This document shows, one piece after another, positions 44,297 through 51,915 of a stretch of 64,000 bases of DNA. The notes under the pieces are model-generated. The model ran no database searches. It was given only the letters and a program-made list of their open reading frames with translations, and was not told where the DNA came from. Within the stretch, counting starts at the first letter, position 1; every line of letters begins with the position of its first letter. Both the position numbers and the translations under genes were made by a program. Origin of the DNA: CAWACP01 sp963780655 (GTDB lineage: Bacteria > Acidobacteriota > Terriglobia > Bryobacterales > Bryobacteraceae); NCBI GenBank assembly GCA_963780655.1, contig CAWACP010000008.1, positions 15,865 through 79,864 of the forward strand, read 5' to 3'.

Positions 44297-45506
44297 ACGG
44301 CAGATCGCAGTGAAGCCGCTAGCCGGAGCGGGACGAAGCGTTGCGGTGCTGCAGCGCAAGTGCGCCTGCGGCGGGTCGGCTGGGCACGAGGGCGAGTGCG
44401 AGGAATGCAGGAAGAAGGCGACCCTGCAGCGGCGGACGGCCCGGGGCGGCAGGACGCCGGCCACCGCGCCGCCGATCGTGCATGATGTGCTGCGGTCGCC
44501 GGGGCAGCCGCTGGACGCGCCCACGCGTGCGTTCATGGAGCCGCGCTTTGGGCACGACTTCGGGAAGGTGCGGGTGCATGCGGACGCGCGGGCGGCGGAG
44601 TCGGCGCGGGCGGTGAATGCTCTGGCCTACACGGTGGGCCACGACGTCGTGTTCGGCGCCGGCCAGTATTCGGGTACGACAAAAGCGGGCCGGGAGCTTC
44701 TGGCTCATGAACTGGTGCATGTAATGCAACAGGGCTCGGCGCCGGTTCCGGCAAGGCTGACCATCGGCTCAGCGCATTGCCCTGCCGAGGCGGAGGCGGA
44801 TTCGCTGGGCAACGCGATCGCTGCGCCAGGCGCTCAACGGCCGAAGCCGCTCCATCGCGCGCTGCTGCAGAGAAAGCTGGTGGTAAACCCGAACGACAGT
44901 ATCCCTTTGCCCGCGGGGGCAACGGGGCGGGCTACGCCGCTGACTGCCGCGATTCAGGGGCTGCTCGGCGACACATGCCCGGACGGCCACTTTCAGGTGG
45001 ACACCACTACCGGCAACGTAACGCCCGAGCACGCTCAGTTCTGTGAGGAGCCTCGACCGCCCTGGCTTTCAGCAGCCGTTTCCAGCACGCCGGTGGGCTG
45101 TGGCTGCGTCTGCGACACCATCAACAACGCTAAGACAGCCACCATCGAGTTTCACCCGGGCGGCCCGAATACGTCTCCGGGATCCGTGGCGGGCGCAGGA
45201 CCGGGGCAGGGTGGAGTTGCAACCGACTCCACGGTGAACGCTGATCCGAGATTTCAGGGGCAATACAAGATCAACGGGAACTGGGTGGACATTCCGTTCT
45301 ATCTGATCTTTTCTCATGAGCTGTGCGGCCATGCGCTGCCCAAGATGCTGGGGACGCATGTGGCGCGGGGCGCAGGGGCGGCGGGAGGCACTCCGCCGCA
45401 GGAGCAGCACGCCGTGGACGTGGAACGGCAGATCGCGGCGGAGCATAATCCTCCGCTGCCGAGGCGGCCGGACGACTACGCCGGCGCCGCGCGACAAAAA
45501 CCATGA
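44286..45506 (+). CDS. DUF4157 cargo protein with a His-rich C-terminal domain
   Basis: A 406-aa protein. The N-terminus and DUF4157 (KCACGGSAGHEGECEECRKK, EPRFGHDFGKVRVHADARAA, HELVHVMQQ) are nearly identical to the previous cargo. The C-terminal 200 residues are different: Cys-containing strands (TPVGCGCVCDTINNA), then FYLIFSHELCGHALPKMLGT and a terminal QEQHAVDVERQIAAEHNPPL. HELCGH (344-349) is HExxxH, not canonical HExxH, so a zinc peptidase is possible but not shown. It overlaps the previous gene by 11 bp and the next by 4 bp. Confidence 0.76.
   Translation: MSVERQIAVKPLAGAGRSVAVLQRKCACGGSAGHEGECEECRKKATLQRRTARGGRTPATAPPIVHDVLRSPGQPLDAPTRAFMEPRFGHDFGKVRVHADARAAESARAVNALAYTVGHDVVFGAGQYSGTTKAGRELLAHELVHVMQQGSAPVPARLTIGSAHCPAEAEADSLGNAIAAPGAQRPKPLHRALLQRKLVVNPNDSIPLPAGATGRATPLTAAIQGLLGDTCPDGHFQVDTTTGNVTPEHAQFCEEPRPPWLSAAVSSTPVGCGCVCDTINNAKTATIEFHPGGPNTSPGSVAGAGPGQGGVATDSTVNADPRFQGQYKINGNWVDIPFYLIFSHELCGHALPKMLGTHVARGAGAAGGTPPQEQHAVDVERQIAAEHNPPLPRRPDDYAGAARQKP
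44335..44669 (+). repeat. Shared 5' module of two DUF4157 genes, copy 2
   Basis: Direct-orientation partner of 41830-42165. The scattered differences are mostly at third codon positions, so the similarity is kept at protein level and may also be refreshed by gene conversion. Confidence 0.88.
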
Positions 45507-46105
45507 GCCAGGAGAGACTCGAGATGCTGCTGGAGGAGCTGAGACAGGCGCAACCCGATCCGTTCGAGCTGCGCTCGAAGTACGACGAGTTCATCCGCGA
45601 GCCGGCCGCTCAGGAGCTGCTCGCAGGCTCGCCGCAGAGCATCGTCGATTTTCTCGGGAGCAATCCCGACCCGGCGCTGGCGAGGCCGGCGATGCTGGTG
45701 CTCGCGCGTTTCGCGCCCGAGGCTTTCTATCCGAAACTGCTCGGCGTAATCGAACGTGCCGGCCAGGGCCTGATCGAAGCGCTCGATGCCGGGGTTTGGT
45801 TCGTGGAGTTGCCCGAGCAACAGATCGCGCAGGATCTGATGCGCATCGTACTTTCTTCCGGCAATCCGTATCCGCTGTTATTGCTCCAGCGGCCGGCTGC
45901 GCAAGCCGTGCGGGGCGAACTGGCGGAACTGGTGGCACAGCGCCGGCTCCCAGAGAGCCTCTACGCGCTCTATTGCTACAGCTATTTCGCGGGGCCGGAA
46001 GACGCGCCGCTGCTGAAACGCGTTTCCACGTGGACCGATATCCCGGAGATGGCGGCCCTTGCCCAGCGGCTGATTCAGCAGATTGACGACAGGAGCGCTT
46101 CATGA
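45503..46105 (+). CDS. Helical protein of unknown function, possible immunity or chaperone for the preceding cargo
   Basis: A 200-aa, Leu/Ala/Glu-rich, all-helical protein (HEAT-like spacing). It begins QERLEMLLEELRQAQPDPFE, contains LLAGSPQSIVDFLGSNPDPA, and ends AALAQRLIQQIDDRSAS. No signal peptide, no cysteines of note, no catalytic motif. It overlaps the cargo gene (ATGA) and the next gene (ATGA). Its position after a cargo gene mirrors 43781-44296, which suggests an immunity or cargo-chaperone role. Confidence 0.62.
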   Translation: MSQERLEMLLEELRQAQPDPFELRSKYDEFIREPAAQELLAGSPQSIVDFLGSNPDPALARPAMLVLARFAPEAFYPKLLGVIERAGQGLIEALDAGVWFVELPEQQIAQDLMRIVLSSGNPYPLLLLQRPAAQAVRGELAELVAQRRLPESLYALYCYSYFAGPEDAPLLKRVSTWTDIPEMAALAQRLIQQIDDRSAS

Positions 46106-46755
46106 GCGCTTTTCCCAACTCGCCGCGGTTGCTCAAAGCCGGCATCGTGCTGGCCGACCCGGACAGCGGCGCCGTGGAGCGCGTGATCGTGCTGCAGTAC
46201 AATCCCGATTCGCTCACGCGCACGCTGCAGGCGCAAACGGTGCGGGCCGAGGCCAGAAACCGGTCCGAAGCGCTGCGGCTCACCGGCCCCGCCGTGGAGA
46301 CGCTGAAGCTTGACGCGGAAATCGACGCCGCCGATCAGCTCGAATTCCCGGACAGCAATCCGGTGACCGCGCAGTTCGGCATCCATCCCCAGCTTGCTGC
46401 GCTCGAGACCATCGTCCATCCGCCCAGCTCGCAGCTCCTGGCGGCCAACACTCTGGCGCTTTCCGGAGTGCTGGAGATTGCGCCGGTCGAGGCGCCGCTC
46501 AGTCTGTTTGTCTGGAGCAGGAGCCGCATCATTCCGATGCGCATCACCGATTTCAGCGTCACCGAGGAGGCCTTCGACGCGAACCTCAATCCCATTCGCG
46601 CGCGGGTGAGCCTGGGAATGCGCGTGCTGAACGTGAACGATCTGGGGTTCGAGGACAAGGGTGGCAACATCTTTATGGCGTACCTGATTCAGAAGGAAGT
46701 GCTGAGCGGGCTGAGCCGGGGAACGCTGGGCGCGCTCGGACTTGAGAGCATCTGA
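46102..46755 (+). CDS. CIS tube/adaptor protein (Pvc7 N-terminal-like)
   Basis: A 217-aa protein of the contractile-injection-system tube family. LLKAGIVLADPDSG, VIVLQYNPDSLTRTLQAQ and the C-terminal VTEEAFDANLNPIRARVSLG are characteristic. It forms the adaptor between tube and hub. In Pvc-type systems the adaptor and LysM parts are on one polypeptide; here the LysM domain is a separate downstream gene. Confidence 0.85.
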   Translation: MSAFPNSPRLLKAGIVLADPDSGAVERVIVLQYNPDSLTRTLQAQTVRAEARNRSEALRLTGPAVETLKLDAEIDAADQLEFPDSNPVTAQFGIHPQLAALETIVHPPSSQLLAANTLALSGVLEIAPVEAPLSLFVWSRSRIIPMRITDFSVTEEAFDANLNPIRARVSLGMRVLNVNDLGFEDKGGNIFMAYLIQKEVLSGLSRGTLGALGLESI

Positions 46756-47102
46756 TGACCCCGGCGAATCTCCAAACGCTTCTGCAGTTCACGGGACTCA
46801 AAGCCAGTCTGTTTCCGCAGAACAGCCGTTACCGCGGGATCGATACCGGCACCCTCCAAACAAACGGACAGACGATTGTTTACGTGCGCCGGCGCTTCGT
46901 CCCCTCGCCCGATGGGCTGACGCCGGTGCAGCAGCACACGGTGACTGACGGCGAGCGGCTGGATAACATTGCCGCGCAATTCCTGGGCGATCCGGAGCTG
47001 TTCTGGCGTCTGTGCGACGCCAACGGCGCCATGCGGCCCGAGGAACTGGAAGCGGCGGGGCTCACGCTGACCATTGCCCTGCCGGGAACGCAGAATGCTT
47101 AA
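46755..47102 (+). CDS. LysM-domain baseplate protein
   Basis: A 115-aa protein. The C-terminal half is a LysM-type fold: QQHTVTDGERLDNIAAQFLG, DPELFWRLCDANGAMRPEEL, GLTLTIALPG. Phage gp53/GpX-like LysM proteins stabilise the hub-tube junction. It starts in the previous stop codon (TGATG) and overlaps the hub gene by 8 bp. Confidence 0.86.
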   Translation: MTPANLQTLLQFTGLKASLFPQNSRYRGIDTGTLQTNGQTIVYVRRRFVPSPDGLTPVQQHTVTDGERLDNIAAQFLGDPELFWRLCDANGAMRPEELEAAGLTLTIALPGTQNA

Positions 47103-48222
47103 GGGAATCGATCTCACGCTGATGATCGGCCCGGTGGAAGCGGAGCCTGTTCCGCGGGAGCTGATCGACGCTCTGGACAGCGTGGAGGTCACCTCGCGCA
47201 CGGATGGGCCCAGCGGCTTTCAGTTGAAGTTCGTGCTGGACAAGCGTTCGCCGCTGTACACGGTGTTCACGGTGGCGGCGGGCGTGCAAATCCCGCTTGT
47301 TCGCGTGGTGATCGCCGTGACGCTGAACGGCGCGCCGCAGGTGTTGATGGACGGCGTGATGACCAACCACGAGGTGAGCGGCGGGACTGAAAGCGGCAGC
47401 GCCGTGCTCACGGTCACCGGCGAAGACCTGACGCGCGCCATGGACTATATCGATTTCACGGGCATTCCCTACCCGGCCATGCCGCCCGAAGCCCGCGCCC
47501 TGGTGGTGCTGGCAAAGTACGCGTTTCTGGGCGTGATGCCGCTGGTAATCCCCAGCGTGCTGATCGACGTGCCGATTCCGGTGGACCGCATTCCCATTCA
47601 TCAGGGCACCGATTATTGCTATCTGAAGAAGCTGGCCGACGCGGTGGGCTATGTATTCTACATCGAGCCGGGCCCGGCGCCCGGATCGAGCGTGGGGTAT
47701 TGGGGACCGGACATCAAGGTGAGCGATCCGCAGCCCGCCCTGAATGTAGACATGGACGCGCACACTAATGTGGAATCGCTGAGCTTCAGCTTCAACAGCC
47801 AGGCCGGCGGATTGCCCATCGTATTCATCTCCGAGCAGGAGACGCATGCGCCGATCCCCATCCCGGTTCCGGACATTTCGCCTCTCAATCCGCCGCTGGG
47901 ACTGATTCCGCCGCTGCCGCTGAACTTCACGCTGATGCAGGGCACGGCGAAGCAGTCGCCCATCGAAGCGGCGCTGACGGGAATGGCGGACGCTTCGAAG
48001 AAGGCGGACGCGGTGACGGGTACGGGCAGCCTGGACGTGCTGCGCTACGGCGGAATCCTCAGGGCGCGCCGGCTGGTGGGCGTGCGCGGCGCCGGCATTC
48101 CGTACGAGGGACTCTATTACGTGAAGCAAGTGACTCACAAGCTCAAGCGCGGCGAGTACCTGCAGGATTTCACGCTGACTCGCAACGGCCTGATCTCGAC
48201 GGTTCCGAGGGTACCCGCATGA
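47095..48222 (+). CDS. Hub protein (gp27/gpD-like, VgrG N-terminal fold)
   Basis: A 375-aa protein. I start at MLKGIDLTLMIGP, with AAGGGA just downstream and its ATG inside the LysM gene. Repeated beta-barrel strands, LKFVLDKRSPLYTVFTVAAG, VLMDGVMTNHEVSG, TVTGEDLTRAMDYIDF, and the final YVKQVTHKLKRGEYLQDFTL are those of phage late control D/gp27 hubs. It forms the trimeric hub that sits on the spike. The internal IPIPVPDISPLNPPLGLIPP loop is unusually Pro-rich. Confidence 0.92.
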   Translation: MLKGIDLTLMIGPVEAEPVPRELIDALDSVEVTSRTDGPSGFQLKFVLDKRSPLYTVFTVAAGVQIPLVRVVIAVTLNGAPQVLMDGVMTNHEVSGGTESGSAVLTVTGEDLTRAMDYIDFTGIPYPAMPPEARALVVLAKYAFLGVMPLVIPSVLIDVPIPVDRIPIHQGTDYCYLKKLADAVGYVFYIEPGPAPGSSVGYWGPDIKVSDPQPALNVDMDAHTNVESLSFSFNSQAGGLPIVFISEQETHAPIPIPVPDISPLNPPLGLIPPLPLNFTLMQGTAKQSPIEAALTGMADASKKADAVTGTGSLDVLRYGGILRARRLVGVRGAGIPYEGLYYVKQVTHKLKRGEYLQDFTLTRNGLISTVPRVPA

Positions 48223-48734
48223 TCGAATGCAAGAAGTTTCTGGGGAAGTTCCGCGGCACGGTGGTGAATAACATCGATCCGGAGCAGCGCGGACGGATTC
48301 AGGTGATCGTGCCGGACGTGTCCGCGTTCGGGCTCACCACGTGGGCGATGCCCTCGCTTCCTATCGGAGGACTGCAGAGCGGGATCTTCAGCGTGCCAAT
48401 GCCGGGCTCGGGCGTTTGGGTGGAATTCGAGCAGGGCGATCTCGATTACCCGATCTGGACGGGAATCTTCTGGGGGTCGGTGGCGGAGGTACCCGTACTC
48501 TCGCACGCCATACCGCCGGGCGTTCCGGGCATCGTGATCCAGACTCCGCTGCAGAACGGCCTGATCATAAGCGATGTTCCCGGCCCTACGGGCGGCATTC
48601 TCATTAAGAGCGCCACGGGCGCGTTCATCCTGGTGAACGATACGGGAATCATTATTCAGAACGGCAAGGGGGCCAGCATCGTGATGGCGGGCCCGGCGGT
48701 GACCATCAACCAGGGGGCGCTGACGATCGTGTAG
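48219..48734 (+). CDS. Spike protein (gp5/GpV-like OB-fold)
   Basis: A 171-aa protein. KFRGTVVNNIDPEQRGRIQV followed by PMPGSGVWVEFEQGDLDYPI is the gp5/VgrG OB-fold. The rest is a short beta-helix (ILVNDTGIIIQNGKGASIVM). Hub and spike are encoded separately, as in T4 and Mu-like phages and unlike fused VgrG. The start overlaps the hub stop (ATGA). Confidence 0.93.
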   Translation: MIECKKFLGKFRGTVVNNIDPEQRGRIQVIVPDVSAFGLTTWAMPSLPIGGLQSGIFSVPMPGSGVWVEFEQGDLDYPIWTGIFWGSVAEVPVLSHAIPPGVPGIVIQTPLQNGLIISDVPGPTGGILIKSATGAFILVNDTGIIIQNGKGASIVMAGPAVTINQGALTIV

Positions 48735-48755
48735 TAGAGCAGGCTTTCAGCCTGC
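48734..48755. repeat. 22-bp palindromic repeat copy between spike and tip genes
   Basis: Perfect match to the element at 12450-12471 (core GCAGGCTTTCAGCCTGC). It begins in the spike stop codon, and this 40-bp gap is one of the few non-coding gaps in the eCIS cluster. As a strong hairpin it may attenuate transcription or stabilise upstream mRNA. Confidence 0.85.
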
Positions 48756-48774
48756 AGGATCGGGACTGAAACAT

Positions 48775-49098
48775 ATGCCGGGATTTCTGGTTCATTCGCT
48801 TGCGCAGGTGAAGTGCTCGCATGGGGGCGTGGCTCTGCCCTCCACGGTGTTCCCGCGCGTGCTGGTGGGCGGCCTGCCGGTGGTGCTGATCACCGCGCAG
48901 TATCAGGTGGCGGGCTGCGCTCTTCCGCCTCCGCCCGCCGCCAACGGCCCGTGCGTGATGGGTCAGTTCTCGGTGGCATCCACCCGGGTTCTGGCGAACG
49001 GATTCCCGGTGGTGCTGCAGAGCAGCCTGGGCTTGTGCGTGCCAACTGGCACGCCGCTGCTGGTGGCTTCGACGCAGACGCGGGTTCTGGGTGTGTGA
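48775..49098 (+). CDS. PAAR-like spike tip protein
   Basis: A 107-aa protein. MPGFLVHSLAQVKCSHGGVA, VAGCALPPPPAANGPCVMGQ and LGLCVPTGTPLLVASTQTRV follow the pattern of PAAR-like (gp5.4-type) tip proteins, with Cys/His positions able to bind a metal at the tip. It sharpens the spike and may carry cargo. The start is 40 bp past the spike stop, with a repeat between. Confidence 0.86.
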   Translation: MPGFLVHSLAQVKCSHGGVALPSTVFPRVLVGGLPVVLITAQYQVAGCALPPPPAANGPCVMGQFSVASTRVLANGFPVVLQSSLGLCVPTGTPLLVASTQTRVLGV

Positions 49099-49451
49099 TG
49101 AACATCGATTTTCCATTTCAGATCGACGGCCGCGGCCGGACCTCGGTGGCCGGCGACCATCATGTCGAGGACCTGATTGAGCAGTTGCTGTTCACCAGTC
49201 CCGGCGAACGCGTGAACCGGCCCACGTTCGGCAGCGGTCTCCTGCAGATGGCCTTTGCGCCATCGAGCGACGAACTGGCGGCCGCGACGCAGTTTCTGGT
49301 GCAGGGCACGCTGCAGCAATGGGTCGGCGACCTGATCCAGGTGGAAGCGGTCCGCGTCGAGACTCAGGATTCCACCCTCACGGTGACGGTCCAGTACGTG
49401 ATCCGCGCGAGCGGCGTGCGGCAGCAGGCGCAATTCTCGAAAGGGATTTGA
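49098..49451 (+). CDS. Baseplate wedge protein gp25 (GPW family)
   Basis: A 117-aa protein. DHHVEDLIEQLLFTSPGERV followed by NRPTFGSGLLQMAFAP is the gp25/GpW signature, including the EPR-like core replaced here by GERVNRP. It links baseplate wedges to the sheath. The start overlaps the previous stop (TGATG). Confidence 0.94.
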   Translation: MNIDFPFQIDGRGRTSVAGDHHVEDLIEQLLFTSPGERVNRPTFGSGLLQMAFAPSSDELAAATQFLVQGTLQQWVGDLIQVEAVRVETQDSTLTVTVQYVIRASGVRQQAQFSKGI

Positions 49452-49452
49452 G

Positions 49453-51915
49453 GTGAGCCCGCAATACATCTGCGACAATCCGAAGCGGCGGCAGGCGGTG
49501 CTCGGCAATCCCGCGCTGAACGGCATCGATTTTCTCGACGTGCTGGATCAGCAGGCCGCCTCCATCGGAAGCCCTCCGCAGCAGACCCTGCTGGTGAACC
49601 TGCTCCAGCCCGCGCCGACGCTGACCGTTCAGAATGTGCTGATCGAAGGCGGAACGCGCATCACGCCGGTGAATGTGGTCTGGGTCTTTCCGGCAAGCGC
49701 GGTGCCGAGCCCGCCGGCGACAGCAGCGGAGCAGGCATTCTTTGCCGGCCTGCCTAACGCCAATCACGTCCTGGTGATCCGCACCGACGTGGCGGGCGAT
49801 TTCTCCCCCTACACGCTGCGGTTGGTGCAGTCGGAGACGAACCCGGCGCCGCTCGCCGGCTTCGACGTGCAGTTCGCCTCGCTGGACTTTTCGTTCAAGG
49901 TGGAATGTCCCAGCGATTTCGATTGCCAGGCCGCCACGGCGTGCCCGACGGAACCCCTGCCTGCCGCGCCGCCGATCGATTATCTGGCGAAGGACTATTC
50001 GAGTTTCCGCACGCTGATGCTCGATCGTCTTTCGGCGACGATGCCCGGGTGGCAGGAACAGAGCCCGGCTGACCTGGGCAATGCCGTGGTGGAAGTGCTG
50101 GCCTATGCGGCTGATCGGCTCAGCTACTACCAGGATGCGGTGGCGACGGAGGCGTATCTGGCCACTGCGCGCAAACGCGTATCCGTACGCCGCCACGCGC
50201 GCCTGCTGGATTACGCCATGCACGACGGCGTGAATGCGCGGGCGTGGGTGCACATCGCGGTGACATCCGGCGGAGCGGCCGACGGCGCGACGCTTCCCGG
50301 ACCGTCGTCCAGTGGGCCCGGCACGGCGCTGCTGACGCAGATCAACGCTCCGCGCGGCGCGTTTCCTCCCGGCCAGATGCAGACGGCGCTGAATCAGGGG
50401 CCGGTGGTGTTCGAAACGCTGCATGATGCGACGCTGCGCGCGGCGCACAACCAGATGCAGTTCTACACGTGGGGAGACGATTCGTGCTGTCTCCCGAAAG
50501 GCGCCACTGAAGCCACGCTGCGGAACGATGGCGGCTCCGGACCGATTCAACTGGCGGCAGGCGATGCGCTGCTGTTCGAAGAGGTGGTGAGCCCGTCCAC
50601 CGGAGTGGCGGCCGATGCCGACCCGGCGCGCCGCTCGGTGGTCCGCCTGACGGCGGTGACCACGGGCGCCGACTCGCTGACCAACCCTCCGACGCCGATT
50701 GTCGAGATCGCGTGGGGCCAGGACGATGCGCTGCCGTTTCCTTTGACAATTTCGAAATCCGGAGTCCAGGGGTTCACGGTGGCGCGAGCCAACCTCGTGC
50801 TGGCGGATCACGGGCAGACAACCGGCGGCGAAACGCTGAAGTTCACGCCGGGCCGATATCGGCCCAGGCTTCCGAACACGGAGATCACGTTCTTCACTCC
50901 GTTCGACAAAACACTCGCAGCCGCCGCATCGCTCACTCAGGATCCGCGGGCCGCGGGACCCGCGGTTACCCTCACGGACGCCAACGGAGCCGTGTGGACC
51001 CCGCTCGGCGACCTGCTGGAGGCCGGTCCGTTCGACCGCAATTTCGTTGTAGAAACGGAGGACGACGGAAGCGCCACCCTGAGGTTCGGCGACGGCATTC
51101 TGGGCGCGTTGCCGGCGTCCGATTTCACGGTCACCGCGCGCTCGGGCAACGGGAGCGCCGGAAATGTGGGCGCGGAAGCGATCGCTCATGCGGTGACGAA
51201 TCTGGCGGGCATCGCGACCGTGCGCAATGCCCTGCCGAGCCAGGGCGGCATCGATCCCGAACCGCTGACCGAGGTCCGCCTGTATGCGCCGCAGGCCTTC
51301 CGCACGCAGGAGCGCGCGGTAACCGAGCAGGATTATGCCGATGCCGCCGAGCGCTTCTCTCAGGTGGAGAAAGCCGAAGCCACGCTGCGCTTCACGGGCA
51401 CGTGGCACACCATGTTCGTGACCGTGCAGCGGCCGGGCGGCCAGCCGGTGGACACCGATTTCCGAACAAAGGTGCGGAGTTTTCTGGAGCCTCTGCGCCT
51501 CGCCGGCTTCGACCTGGACGTGGAAGCGCCCATTTTTGTGCCGCTCGATATCGGCCTGACCGTCTACGTTGCGCCCGGCTATTTCCAGAGCGACGTGGAG
51601 CACGCGCTGCTCGACGCTTTCAGCAATCGCGATTTGCCGGACGGCAGCCGCGGGTTCTTCCATCCGGATAATTTCACCTTCGGCCAGACCGTGTACCTGA
51701 GCCGCGTGGTTGCGGCCGCCATGCAGATTCCGGGCGTTCAGTGGGTGGACACCACCAACCCGCCCAGCCACTTCCAGCGGTTCGGCGAGGCGGCGCACGG
51801 CGAGCTGGAAGCCGGGGAGATCGAGATGGCGCGGCTCGAGATCGCGCGGCTCGATAACGATCCGAACGAGCCGGAGAACGGGCAGATCGAGTTCTTCATG
51901 GAGGGCGGCTCATGA
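49453..51915 (+). CDS. Baseplate J-like wedge protein 1 (Pvc11-like)
   Basis: An 820-aa protein. PPIDYLAKDYSSFRTLMLDRL is the diagnostic start of eCIS baseplate J proteins, followed by EVLAYAADRLSYYQDAVATE and AYLATARKRVSVRRHARLLD. The C-terminal half contains RFGDGILGALPASDFTV and EQDYADAAERFSQVEKAEAT. It corresponds to gp6, forming the iris ring of the baseplate. The start is a GTG 1 bp after the gp25 stop. Confidence 0.95.
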   Translation: MSPQYICDNPKRRQAVLGNPALNGIDFLDVLDQQAASIGSPPQQTLLVNLLQPAPTLTVQNVLIEGGTRITPVNVVWVFPASAVPSPPATAAEQAFFAGLPNANHVLVIRTDVAGDFSPYTLRLVQSETNPAPLAGFDVQFASLDFSFKVECPSDFDCQAATACPTEPLPAAPPIDYLAKDYSSFRTLMLDRLSATMPGWQEQSPADLGNAVVEVLAYAADRLSYYQDAVATEAYLATARKRVSVRRHARLLDYAMHDGVNARAWVHIAVTSGGAADGATLPGPSSSGPGTALLTQINAPRGAFPPGQMQTALNQGPVVFETLHDATLRAAHNQMQFYTWGDDSCCLPKGATEATLRNDGGSGPIQLAAGDALLFEEVVSPSTGVAADADPARRSVVRLTAVTTGADSLTNPPTPIVEIAWGQDDALPFPLTISKSGVQGFTVARANLVLADHGQTTGGETLKFTPGRYRPRLPNTEITFFTPFDKTLAAAASLTQDPRAAGPAVTLTDANGAVWTPLGDLLEAGPFDRNFVVETEDDGSATLRFGDGILGALPASDFTVTARSGNGSAGNVGAEAIAHAVTNLAGIATVRNALPSQGGIDPEPLTEVRLYAPQAFRTQERAVTEQDYADAAERFSQVEKAEATLRFTGTWHTMFVTVQRPGGQPVDTDFRTKVRSFLEPLRLAGFDLDVEAPIFVPLDIGLTVYVAPGYFQSDVEHALLDAFSNRDLPDGSRGFFHPDNFTFGQTVYLSRVVAAAMQIPGVQWVDTTNPPSHFQRFGEAAHGELEAGEIEMARLEIARLDNDPNEPENGQIEFFMEGGS

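Noticed and set aside
45315..45332. HELCGH as a canonical zinc-protease motif
   Set aside because: The spacing is HExxxH, one residue too long for HExxH; kept only as a possible metal site.
49378..51798. Long antisense frame of about 800 codons opposite the first baseplate J gene, and similar ones at 54662-56476 and 52986-54377
   Set aside because: These are high-GC shadows of the plus-strand genes, Arg/His/Gln-rich with no family resemblance or ribosome-binding sites.
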